64,000 bases of DNA from Bacteroidales bacterium (GTDB lineage: Bacteria; Bacteroidota; Bacteroidia; Bacteroidales; P3): NCBI GenBank assembly GCA_017550405.1, contig JAFZPH010000047.1:62001-126000 (forward strand), read 5' to 3'. Numbering within the stretch: the first letter of the stretch is position 1; each line of letters starts with the position of its first letter. Below are positions 41,558 through 49,545 of this stretch, in pieces. The notes below the pieces were generated by a model, which saw only the letters and a list, made by a program, of their open reading frames with translations, had not been told where the DNA came from and searched no databases. The position numbers and the translations under genes were made by a program.

Positions 41558-42415
41558 CTATTGTTCCCTTTTCGATTGTTTGAGAAGGTTGTTGTATTCG
41601 CTCATCGACGACAAGCTGTCAGGGTCGAGCGGTGCAGGAATGAAATCGCTGAATTCGGGCACCTCTTCCGATTCCTCGTATGCATGCGACAGTCTATCGG
41701 TGAGTTCCATCACCTTTTGTTCTGTGATGCCGATGGCCGCCATGTTTTTGCGGTTGTTGACACGCATGGTAGCTGCCCCTTGGGCGAACCATGCCCTCAT
41801 GAAGTGGGTGCCTTTCATCATGCGACGGACTTTGTTGTTGCTAAGAATCTTTATGGGGATTGTGCTTCCCTCGTAATCGTCAGGATGGTCTTTGATATTA
41901 AGAATCGTCTCATTCACCTCGTTGATACGTTTGTTCCAATACTGCTCAATCGAATTCATGGTCGAGAAACACTGACCCACCAAATAAATGAATTCCACGT
42001 TACCCATGTTCTTCCACGTCTCGATATTGTTGGAGAAAATATTCTCAGCCGATTTGTCGTAAGTGAGGAAAGGGAAGGTATTGGCCTGGTCAATCAAGGC
42101 ATTCAGTTCGTTTTCCGGCAACCGTTCGAGATCCTCGATAGGCTGAGAGAGCAACCAAGTGGTAATGCTGTCGGTAGAGGCCAAGTATTCCTCGTAAGAA
42201 TCCGCAATACGGGCAAAGGTCTCGATATTACTCATTACCATCAACGCCGATAGTTTGCGGTCCTTCTTGCGCTGTATATCATCGGTCAGCCTAGCCGCAA
42301 AGATAGTGAAGATGAGCGAGATGGTGGTACCAATAATAATCATTCCTATCTGTTTCCAGAATCCGCCTTTGCCACTGATATTAATCCTTGGGGGTCTAAA
42401 CTTTAGCAGAGCCAT
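41558..42415 (-). CDS. hypothetical protein with one membrane anchor
   Basis: A 285-residue protein of unknown function. A single hydrophobic helix (about residues 22-42, IGMIIIGTTISLIFTIFAAR) follows a short basic N-terminus. The rest is helical and charged, with likely coiled-coil stretches (LTDDIQRKKDRKLSALMVMS, MNSIEQYWNKRINEVNETIL). The arrangement resembles small inner-membrane proteins of the DUF6090 kind common in Bacteroidota, but I cannot confirm this. It stands alone on the minus strand between htpG and rfbB, with its own TATATTTG box about 125 bases upstream. Confidence 0.7.
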   Translation of the reverse strand: MALLKFRPPRINISGKGGFWKQIGMIIIGTTISLIFTIFAARLTDDIQRKKDRKLSALMVMSNIETFARIADSYEEYLASTDSITTWLLSQPIEDLERLPENELNALIDQANTFPFLTYDKSAENIFSNNIETWKNMGNVEFIYLVGQCFSTMNSIEQYWNKRINEVNETILNIKDHPDDYEGSTIPIKILSNNKVRRMMKGTHFMRAWFAQGAATMRVNNRKNMAAIGITEQKVMELTDRLSHAYEESEEVPEFSDFIPAPLDPDSLSSMSEYNNLLKQSKREQ

Positions 42416-42538
42416 TATATATTTATTTTATCCAATCGAAATCTCCACGTATCGGAAAGTTACGAAAAACATCTAACAAAAAGTCCATCAGGCAGCTAGA
42501 CATACACAGCACCCGAGAAATAGTAAAGAATTCCGCTG

Positions 42539-42546
42539 CAAATATA
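42539..42546 (-). promoter_or_regulatory. -7 promoter box for the anchored protein gene
   Basis: The minus strand reads TATATTTG, an exact TAnnTTTG match. The rest of 42416-42652 shows no gene and no clear plus-strand promoter for rfbB. Confidence 0.5.
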
Positions 42547-42652
42547 CACAATAATCTTGATAAACTGACATCCTTAGCACAATAAAAAAGTGCAATGGGC
42601 GTTAAAAGATAATCAAATAAGACTGGATAGAAAAGCCCGAAAAAGAAACAGC

Positions 42653-43789
42653 ATGAAAAGGACCATCATCATCACCGGCGGTGCCGGATTCATTGGCAAC
42701 CATGTGGTACGCCTGTTTGTGAACAAATACCCCGAATACAACATCATCAACCTCGACAAACTGACCTATGCCGGCAACCTTGCCAATCTGAGGGATGTGG
42801 AGGACAAGCCCAACTATAAATTTGTGAAGATGGATATATGCGATTTTGAGGGGGTGTACAAGCTGATGCAGGAAGCGCATGTGGACGGCATCATCCACTT
42901 GGCTGCCGAGAGCCACGTGGACCGCAGCATCAAAGACCCTTTCACCTTTGCACGCACCAATGTGATGGGTACCCTCTCGCTGCTGCAAGCCGCCAAGCTT
43001 TATTGGGAATCGCTACCTGAGCGATGGGAAGGCAAACTGTTTTACCATATCAGCACCGACGAAGTGTATGGAGCCCTGGAACTGACCAACCCCGAAGGGT
43101 TAATTCCCCCGTTCAGCACCAAGGCTTCCAGCGGCAAGCACCATCTGGCATACGGCGACAAGTTTTTCACTGAGGACCTGAAATACCAACCCCACAGCCC
43201 CTACAGTGCCGCCAAAGCTTCGAGCGACCATTTCGTCCGCGCTTTCCACGACACCTACGGCATGCCCACCGTGGTGACCAACTGCAGTAACAACTACGGC
43301 CCCTACCAGTTCCCCGAGAAGCTGATACCACTGTTCATCAACAATATCCGGCACCGTAAGCCGCTACCCGTTTACGGCAAGGGCGAGAACGTACGGGACT
43401 GGCTCTATGTGGAGGACCACGCCCGCGCCATCGACACCATCTTCCATCATGGCACCGTGGCCGAGACCTACAACATCGGCGGATTCAACGAATGGAAGAA
43501 CATCGACATTATCCGTCTACTAATCCGTACTGTTGACCGACAGCTGGGACGCGCCGAGGGCGAGGACGAGGACCTCATCACATTCGTCACCGACCGTGCA
43601 GGACACGATATGCGCTACGCCATCGACAGCCGAAAGTTGCAACGCGAACTGGGCTGGGAGCCTTCGCTACAGTTTGAAGAAGGCATAGAAAAGACCGTTC
43701 GCTGGTATCTGGACAACCAGGAGTGGATGGACAATGTGACCAGTGGCGACTACCTGAAGTACTACGACGACATGTATTCCAACCGATAG
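42653..43789 (+). CDS. rfbB: dTDP-glucose 4,6-dehydratase
   Basis: A 378-residue short-chain dehydrogenase that converts dTDP-glucose to dTDP-4-keto-6-deoxyglucose, the second step of dTDP-rhamnose and related sugars. The start at 42653 (MKRTIIITGGAGFIGNHVVR) is chosen because it opens the NAD-binding fold; an upstream in-frame ATG at 42590 adds unrelated residues. Seen: HLAAESHVDRSIKDPFTFAR, the catalytic STDEVYG, the YxxxK pair in SPYSAAKASSDHFVRAF and the RDWLYVEDHARAID segment. An insert (about residues 150-170) precedes the YSAAK helix, as in other Bacteroidales copies. rfbA, rfbC and rfbD are not in the window. A HAD phosphatase gene starts five bases later. Confidence 0.95.
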   Translation: MKRTIIITGGAGFIGNHVVRLFVNKYPEYNIINLDKLTYAGNLANLRDVEDKPNYKFVKMDICDFEGVYKLMQEAHVDGIIHLAAESHVDRSIKDPFTFARTNVMGTLSLLQAAKLYWESLPERWEGKLFYHISTDEVYGALELTNPEGLIPPFSTKASSGKHHLAYGDKFFTEDLKYQPHSPYSAAKASSDHFVRAFHDTYGMPTVVTNCSNNYGPYQFPEKLIPLFINNIRHRKPLPVYGKGENVRDWLYVEDHARAIDTIFHHGTVAETYNIGGFNEWKNIDIIRLLIRTVDRQLGRAEGEDEDLITFVTDRAGHDMRYAIDSRKLQRELGWEPSLQFEEGIEKTVRWYLDNQEWMDNVTSGDYLKYYDDMYSNR

Positions 43790-43794
43790 TCGCC

Positions 43795-44385
43795 ATGCAC
43801 AACCTCATCTTCGATTTTGGGAATGTACTTGTGCAGTGGAAGCCGGAACGGGTGTACTTGCCTTATTTCCACGGTGATGAAGCACAATATTGGTACTTCT
43901 GGCGCCATGTCTGCACACAGGAGATGCGCAACCGCATTGACGCTGGCGAAGACCAACGCAGCTGCATCGACAGGCAGAAGCGACTGTTTCCCGACTATGC
44001 CGAGCCACTCGACATGTTCATCACCCACTGGGAAGAGACCCTCCCCGACGAAATGCCCGGCATGAAAGCATTGCTTCAACAACTATTGGACGACCCTCGA
44101 TACTGTATATTTGGTCTCACCAACTGGTCGATGGAGACATTCCCGTTGGCGCGAAAGAAGTTTCCCATCCTGCAGATGATAGACAGATATATCGTCTCGG
44201 CAGATGTGCATCTGGTGAAGCCTGACCCTGCAATATTCCGCCTTGCCATTGAACGTTTCGGCATTGACGCTACCAACACTACATTCATTGACGACAACCC
44301 TGCCAATGTCGAAGCCGCCAAACAGATGGGAATGCAGGGGATAGTGTTCTGCGGTGCCGACAAACTCCGCGAGCAGTTGCTCTGA
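43795..44385 (+). CDS. HAD-superfamily phosphatase (YihX-like)
   Basis: A 196-residue haloacid-dehalogenase-type hydrolase. The start at 43795 puts the nucleophile motif near the N-terminus: HNLIFDFGNVLVQWKPERVY (motif I DFGNV, with Gly at the second position as in YihX). Motif II is FGLTNWSME, motif III lysine lies in VHLVKPDPAIFRLAIERFGI, and motif IV is TTFIDDNPANVEAAKQMGMQ. The helical cap is type C1. YihX removes phosphate from alpha-glucose-1-phosphate. With rfbB directly upstream, a sugar phosphate is a reasonable but unproven substrate. Five bases separate it from rfbB, so they form an operon. Confidence 0.88.
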   Translation: MHNLIFDFGNVLVQWKPERVYLPYFHGDEAQYWYFWRHVCTQEMRNRIDAGEDQRSCIDRQKRLFPDYAEPLDMFITHWEETLPDEMPGMKALLQQLLDDPRYCIFGLTNWSMETFPLARKKFPILQMIDRYIVSADVHLVKPDPAIFRLAIERFGIDATNTTFIDDNPANVEAAKQMGMQGIVFCGADKLREQLL

Positions 44386-44512
44386 ACCCCATCATTCCCC
44401 TTAGTGGCCACTGCAACCAGGCATCCCACTTGGGATGTCTTTCTTGTCTGTACATGGCCAAAAAGAACAATGTCGTTTTTTTTATTTCCATTTGAAAAAA
44501 AAGTTGTATTTT

Positions 44513-44520
44513 TGCAATTT
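44513..44520 (+). promoter_or_regulatory. promoter of the WbpM-like gene
   Basis: TATTTTTG with a possible -33 TTTG at 44497-44500, about 140 bases before the start codon. Confidence 0.55.
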
Positions 44521-44659
44521 GGATTCAATGTAGAGGCAGACACTCAAAAATTGATAAAAAGAGCATCTTCTACCGTCGGACAATGTTCTATCCATATAAT
44601 GAGCCAACGCCCGCAACACTGAGTCAGAGGAACAAATTAAAAGAATGAAATAACTGGTT

Positions 44660-46573
44660 ATGATAAAGAAAATATTATTTAGTTTTGTGCGGCGATACCG
44701 TCACACACCAGCCTCGAGATGGGCGATTCTTGTCATCGATCTCTTCACCCTGGCCGTTGCCTTTGCCATCACCGACCTCTTCCGTCTGCGCATGTCGGAG
44801 TATATCGACTGGCCGTCTCTCTTGATAAAATTCATCGCATTTGCCTTCCTTGCCACCCTTTTCTACCTTATCATTGGCACCTACCGTAGCATCATCAGGC
44901 ACTCCGGCATGTATGACATATACAAAGTGCTTATCTCAAACATTGCAGCAGCCGCCGTACTCGTCATCTTCAATTTTATTAACAACAACCACCCCATTGT
45001 CACCAACCGCTTCACACCAGCCTATAGCGAAATCCTAATGACCTTTGCCTTGCAAATCGTCAACATGATAACCATCAGGCTCCTGCTACAGCGCATCTAC
45101 AACGACTACCTCCGCCGCCACCGCCCGGTACGCAATGTGGTGATATACGGAGCAGGGAGTGCCGGCACCATTGCCTACAACGCCCTTGCCCAAGACCCCA
45201 ACCATGACTACAAAGTAGTGGCATACATCGACGATGCCCGCCAGAAAAAGGATGCTGCCCTAAATGGTATCCATATCATGGAGCGCAAGACTGTCCTCAA
45301 CCCTGCCTTCATCAAAAAGAACAACATCTCCGTACTTATCATCGCTATTCCTTCCATCAGGCTCTCCTACAAACAAGAGATCACCAACGAGGCTTTGGAT
45401 CTCGGACTTAATGTCAAATCAGTCCCCCATATCAGTAAATGGATAAATGCATCCTTCACTGTCAACCAAATCCAAGACATCAAAATCGAAGACCTTCTGG
45501 AGCGCGAGAGCATCAAACTGGACAACATCAACATCGTCCGCCAGGTGGTCGACAAAGTTGTCATGGTCACAGGTGCCGCAGGCTCCATTGGTAGTGAAAT
45601 TTGCCGCCAGTTGACCCAATACCAGCCTGAAAAAATCATCATGGTGGACCAAGCCGAGTCGCCCATGTACGACCTCCAGTTCGAGCTCCGCAACACTGAG
45701 CCGTACAACAAACTTGTCGACCGGATGGTATTTGTCATCGCCAACATCAAGGACAAGCCCCGAATGGAGCAGGTCTTCGAGCAATACCATCCCCAAGTCA
45801 TCTACCATGCAGCCGCCTACAAGCACGTCCCCTTCATGGAAGAGAACCCATACGAGGCGCTGTTGGTCAATGTCTTCGGCACACAGAACATCGCCGACCT
45901 TGCCATGCAATACCACACCGAGAAATTCGTGATGATTTCCACCGACAAGGCCGTCAATCCCACCAACGTCATGGGAGCTACAAAGCGTATGGCTGAGATC
46001 TACATCCAAAGCCGCAACTCCGACACCCACTTCGTCACCACCCGTTTCGGCAACGTCCTTGGCTCCAACGGCAGTGTCATCCCCCTCTTCAAGAAACAGC
46101 TTGCCGCCGGCGGGCCGCTCACCGTCACCCACCGCGACATCGTCCGCTACTTCATGACCATCCCAGAGGCCTGCAACCTCGTGCTTGAAGCAGGTGCCAT
46201 GGGCGATGGAGGCGACATCTTCGTTTTCGACATGGGTGCACCTGTCAAAATCTACGACCTTGCCAGGAAAATGATTCAGTTGTCCGGCCTCAAGGACATC
46301 GAAATCAAGGAAATCGGTCTCCGGCCCGGCGAAAAGCTTTACGAAGAGCTTCTCGCCACCAAGGAGAACACCCTGCCCACCTACCACCCCAAGATTCTCC
46401 GTGCCCAAGTACGCAAATACCCTGCTGCCGACATCGACAACAGCTATGGCGAATTACGCAAACTCATGTCTACATTCGACGATATGAAACTTGTGGCCAA
46501 GATGAAACAGATTGTTCCCGAATTCCACAGCCAGAACAGCATATTCAGCGCACTCGACAAACCATCGAATTGA
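44660..46573 (+). CDS. membrane-bound nucleotide-sugar 4,6-dehydratase (WbpM/CapD/PglF-like)
   Basis: A 637-residue protein with four N-terminal membrane helices (about residues 18-40, 52-75, 92-112, 118-140). A first Rossmann-like domain (NVVIYGAGSAGTIAYNALAQ) and a catalytic SDR domain follow, beginning at about residue 300 (VMVTGAAGSIGSEICRQLTQ). The active-site region MISTDKAVNPTNVMGATKRM has the Met/Lys in place of the usual Tyr/Lys, as in WbpM. It is expected to turn UDP-GlcNAc into UDP-4-keto-6-deoxy-GlcNAc at the inner membrane, feeding QuiNAc, FucNAc or bacillosamine synthesis. Its stop codon lies inside an AATTGAGA repeat. Confidence 0.92.
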   Translation: MIKKILFSFVRRYRHTPASRWAILVIDLFTLAVAFAITDLFRLRMSEYIDWPSLLIKFIAFAFLATLFYLIIGTYRSIIRHSGMYDIYKVLISNIAAAAVLVIFNFINNNHPIVTNRFTPAYSEILMTFALQIVNMITIRLLLQRIYNDYLRRHRPVRNVVIYGAGSAGTIAYNALAQDPNHDYKVVAYIDDARQKKDAALNGIHIMERKTVLNPAFIKKNNISVLIIAIPSIRLSYKQEITNEALDLGLNVKSVPHISKWINASFTVNQIQDIKIEDLLERESIKLDNINIVRQVVDKVVMVTGAAGSIGSEICRQLTQYQPEKIIMVDQAESPMYDLQFELRNTEPYNKLVDRMVFVIANIKDKPRMEQVFEQYHPQVIYHAAAYKHVPFMEENPYEALLVNVFGTQNIADLAMQYHTEKFVMISTDKAVNPTNVMGATKRMAEIYIQSRNSDTHFVTTRFGNVLGSNGSVIPLFKKQLAAGGPLTVTHRDIVRYFMTIPEACNLVLEAGAMGDGGDIFVFDMGAPVKIYDLARKMIQLSGLKDIEIKEIGLRPGEKLYEELLATKENTLPTYHPKILRAQVRKYPAADIDNSYGELRKLMSTFDDMKLVAKMKQIVPEFHSQNSIFSALDKPSN

Positions 46574-46637
46574 GAATTGAGAGTTGAGAATTGAGACCTG
46601 TCGAGCGAAAATTCTCAATTCTCAATTCTCAACTCTC
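46567..46637. repeat. AATTGAGA-type repeat in inverted pair
   Basis: GAATTGAGAATTGAGAGTTG and following copies (46567-46596) face an inverted block of TTCTCAATTCTCAATTCTCA (46611 onward). Together they could form a long hairpin just after the WbpM-like gene. The remaining stretch to 46816 is A-rich with no gene. Confidence 0.7.
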
Positions 46638-46816
46638 ATTTTCTAACATCCTGCTCATATTTATTGTTTATTAACATACCCCGCACAATAAAAAAGGCAA
46701 ATCTCAGTTACTCCAAACGCTAAGTCAAACAAAGACAAAAAAAAATGCTGCGGCAATAAACCGTATACAACAGATACTAAACAACAAGAAAAAAACAAAC
46801 ACAAAAAATCAATAAC

Positions 46817-47236
46817 ATGAAAAAACTGTTTATAGCATGCCTCGTCGCCATCATGACGATAGGCGCAGCAAATGCACAGGAACAAAAGAAAGAAACCAAC
46901 GAGAACGAACACGGTCCCAAGATTGTTTTCGCCGAGCGTGAACACAACTACGGTACCATCCAGAAGGGCGGTGACGGCAACTGCGTCTTCACCTTCACCA
47001 ACACCGGTGACGAGCCTCTTATCCTCAGCAGTGTCCGCGCAAGTTGCGGTTGCACTACTCCCAAATGGACCCAAAAGCCCGTCATGCCCGGTAAGACTGG
47101 TGAAATAGGCGTTCGTTACAACACCAACAACGTAGGCGGTTTCACAAAGACCGTCACCATCACCTCCAATGCTGTTAATGAGGCACGCGTGGTGGTAAAA
47201 ATCAAAGGCAACGTTGTTCAGCCCGACAAAAATTAA
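46817..47236 (+). CDS. secreted DUF1573 domain protein
   Basis: A 139-residue exported protein. The signal peptide covers about residues 1-20 (MKKLFIACLVAIMTIGAANA). The rest is one DUF1573 domain, an immunoglobulin-like beta sandwich: FAEREHNYGTIQKGGDGNCV, FTNTGDEPLILSSVRASCGC, TTPKWTQKPVMPGKTGEIGV and GGFTKTVTITSNAV. The SCGCT cysteines are the family's hallmark. These domains are common in Bacteroidota periplasmic proteins; their function is not established. A strong terminator follows, so this is a single-gene transcript. Confidence 0.9.
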   Translation: MKKLFIACLVAIMTIGAANAQEQKKETNENEHGPKIVFAEREHNYGTIQKGGDGNCVFTFTNTGDEPLILSSVRASCGCTTPKWTQKPVMPGKTGEIGVRYNTNNVGGFTKTVTITSNAVNEARVVVKIKGNVVQPDKN

Positions 47237-47250
47237 TGATTTTATAGTCT

Positions 47251-47289
47251 ATTGGCATCGACCGCACGGCCGATGCCAATATTTTTTTT
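47251..47289 (+). terminator. terminator after the DUF1573 gene
   Basis: ATTGGCATCG / CGATGCCAAT stem with inner ACC/GGC pairing and an eight-T run. Confidence 0.88.
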
Positions 47290-47312
47290 AAACACCAAAA
47301 TCCCAAAAAGCC

Positions 47313-48512
47313 ATGCCCTCTATCTCAAAAAAAGGACTCGAACTGCCTCAATCGGCTATTCGTAAACTGGTGCCCTTTGCCGACGCAGCCAAAGAGCGCG
47401 GCATACACGTATATCACCTCAATATCGGCCAGCCCGACATCGAAACTCCGCAGGGAGCTTTGAAAGCTTTGGCCGAGACCAAAATCAAGGTTTTGGAGTA
47501 CAGCCATTCTGCCGGTATCCCCAGCTATCGCCGAGCTCTGTGCAATTACTACCACCGCCATGGTATCGATGTGACTCCCAATCAAATCATCGTCACAACC
47601 GGTGGTAGTGAAGCCCTGCAAATGGCCTTTACCGTCTGCCTCAATCCTGGCGACGAGATTATTATCCCCGAACCCTATTACACCAACTACAACACCTTTG
47701 CCAAGCTCTGCGACGCCAAGATTGTCACCATCCCCAGCGACATCAAAACGGGCTTTGCACTGCCTCCCATCGAGGAATTCGAAAAAGCCATCACTCCGCG
47801 TACACGGGCCATCATGATATGCAACCCCAACAACCCAACAGGCTATCTCTACACCCACGAGGAGCTGTTGAAAGTGGCCGGACTGGTGAAAAAATACGAC
47901 CTCTACCTGTTTGCCGACGAGGTATATCGCGAGTTCTGCTACGACGGGCACAAACACTTCAGCGTCATGCAGCTTGAAGGTCTTGAACGCAACACCATCC
48001 TTTTCGACTCCGTTTCGAAACGCTACAGTGCCTGCGGCGCCCGCGTGGGTTGCCTGGTGACACGCAACAGTGAAGTGTATGCCATCGCCATGCGTCTGGC
48101 CCAGGCTCGTCTGTCGCCCCCAAGCTTCGGTCAGATATTTGCCGAGGCAGCTGTCGACACTCCGCAGGAGTATTTCGACGCAGTGCAGGCCGAGTATGTA
48201 GCACGCCGCAACGTGATTGTTGAGGGTGTCAACAAGATTCCCGGCTGTTTCTGCCCCATGCCCAAAGGCGCATTCTATACAGTCATCGACCTGCCCATTG
48301 ACGACAGCGACCGTTTCTGCCAGTGGCTGCTCACCGACTTCTCCTACAACGGTGCCACCGTCATGCTGGCTCCTGCCACGGGCTTCTATGTCAACCCCGA
48401 ACAAGGCCGCCATCAAGCACGCATCACTTATTGCCTCTGCATTGAAGACCTCAAAGCTGCAATGAAATGCCTCGAGGAGGCACTGAAAGTCTATCCCGGC
48501 CGCACACGCTAA
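47313..48512 (+). CDS. class I PLP-dependent aminotransferase (aspartate aminotransferase-like)
   Basis: A 399-residue fold-type I aminotransferase. Seen: LNIGQPDIETPQGALKAL near the N-terminus, the PLP-phosphate segment TTGGSEALQMAFTVCLNPGD, ICNPNNPTGYLYTHEE with the conserved Asn, ADEVYREFCYDG with Asp/Tyr, the Schiff-base lysine in FDSVSKRYSACGARVGCLVT, and the substrate-carboxylate arginine in QARITYCL. Length fits AspC/AlaA-type enzymes. Aspartate with 2-oxoglutarate is the usual pair, but aromatic or alanine specificity cannot be ruled out. It lies between two terminators, so it is probably transcribed alone. Confidence 0.9.
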   Translation: MPSISKKGLELPQSAIRKLVPFADAAKERGIHVYHLNIGQPDIETPQGALKALAETKIKVLEYSHSAGIPSYRRALCNYYHRHGIDVTPNQIIVTTGGSEALQMAFTVCLNPGDEIIIPEPYYTNYNTFAKLCDAKIVTIPSDIKTGFALPPIEEFEKAITPRTRAIMICNPNNPTGYLYTHEELLKVAGLVKKYDLYLFADEVYREFCYDGHKHFSVMQLEGLERNTILFDSVSKRYSACGARVGCLVTRNSEVYAIAMRLAQARLSPPSFGQIFAEAAVDTPQEYFDAVQAEYVARRNVIVEGVNKIPGCFCPMPKGAFYTVIDLPIDDSDRFCQWLLTDFSYNGATVMLAPATGFYVNPEQGRHQARITYCLCIEDLKAAMKCLEEALKVYPGRTR

Positions 48513-48573
48513 CCACCGAGAGGTACTTTCCGCCTAGCAATCCCCTGCATCTACATGCAGACAAAAACAATAC

Positions 48574-48611
48574 AAGGCTCCCTGCCCATCACGCAGGGAG
48601 CCTTTTTTTAT
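48574..48611 (+). terminator. terminator after the aminotransferase gene
   Basis: AAGGCTCCCTGC / GCAGGGAGCCTT, a 12-bp perfect stem followed by TTTTT. Confidence 0.92.
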
Positions 48612-48630
48612 GAATCTGCCACTAGGATTT

Positions 48631-48827
48631 ACCCCAAATCGGTCATTAGGGTTTATGCCAGATTGGTATTTGTTTCGAGCAGATTGGCCGCATCGCTGGC
48701 GAAGGCGTAGCAGGCTACGGCGAGACAGGGATGTGGACAAAATGCCGAAAGAAATGCTGATATGGCATAAAGAGACCTTAATAAGCGAGAAAGAATATAC
48801 ATGTCGGTCTAATGACCGATTTGGGTT
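48631..48827. mobile_element. MITE-like element A, copy 2 (197 bp, compact form)
   Basis: Ends ACCCCAAATCGGTCATTAG (48631-48649) and CTAATGACCGATTTGGGTT (48809-48827) are inverted repeats with one mismatch. The inside matches element copy 1 in the opposite orientation (TTTCGAGCAGATTGGCCGCA, GGCGAGACAGGGATGTGGAC) but lacks that copy's two extra segments. No coding capacity. It sits right behind a terminator. Confidence 0.7.
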
Positions 48828-48895
48828 TATGTCAGCCTTCGCGCTCATTTTACATAACGGGTGGGGTTCTATAAACCTAAAGCCACGGAGAGGGG

Positions 48896-48998
48896 CCGTT
48901 CAATCCTGCATCGTTAAAGTATCGTTATGGCATCGTTACTCGAAATGATAACGGAAAACAAGCCGAGAAGCAGGCAGCAACGAGCCGGGATTGAACGA
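48896..48998. repeat. about 100-bp element with CCGTTCAAT/ATTGAACGA ends
   Basis: CCGTTCAATCCTGCATCG, a middle GTTATGGCATCGTT and an end ATTGAACGA parallel the element at 31157-31256. An ACGACCC/GGGTCGT hairpin (48995-49012) overlaps its right end. The rest of 49013-49198 shows no gene. Confidence 0.4.
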
Positions 48999-49198
48999 CC
49001 CAAGTGGGTCGTGGTGTGCCGTCCCGGCACTGCATCTTGGGCTTGTTCTGTTATAAGTCTCCCCTCTTCGAGGTGAATTATTGAAGCCACCTCCGCTTTT
49101 TGAATGTGCTTTTCAATCTTTTGTTTACTATACCTAGAATCATAAGGTAAGCAAAAAGTAATCGTACAACGGATGCACCAATGGCATTACCATACTCA

Positions 49199-49233
49199 GG
49201 CGAGCTCCCCAAAACCGGAGCTCGCCTTTCTGT
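49199..49233. terminator. orphan terminator-like hairpin
   Basis: GGCGAGCTCC / GGAGCTCGCC, a 10-bp perfect stem followed by TTTCTGTTTTG. No gene is recognised just upstream, so a small RNA or a decayed gene may end here. The stretch to 49450 is AT-rich and otherwise empty. Confidence 0.6.
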
Positions 49234-49451
49234 TTTGCATCCACCCAGACAAAAACGCTTAATTGTTAAAAACACCATCCAGGCAGCTACTACATTATCT
49301 ATTCTAACACATGCAATAGTAATTAATCAAATATTTACACATTAATAATATGACACAAATATCACATAAAACCATGCTATTCATTATTAAAAACACATTA
49401 TTCGTTGATAAAAAAAACATAAAAAAAAGTAATCATATTAAAAAAATAGAC

Positions 49452-49459
49452 TATCTTTG
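49452..49459 (+). promoter_or_regulatory. promoter box of the giant T9SS gene
   Basis: TATCTTTG within AT-rich DNA, about 90 bases before the ATG. Confidence 0.6.
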
Positions 49460-49545
49460 TAGTTGTTTTATAAAAGAATAGTATGATATATTGTACACTG
49501 AATATCACAATATTAAATATCATTTATTAATTAACAACTATCACT

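Noticed and set aside
48984..49020. Possible tRNA T-arm (GTTCAATCC on the minus strand)
   Set aside because: The flanking bases do not form a T-stem, and no anticodon arm, acceptor pairing or CCA end can be found.
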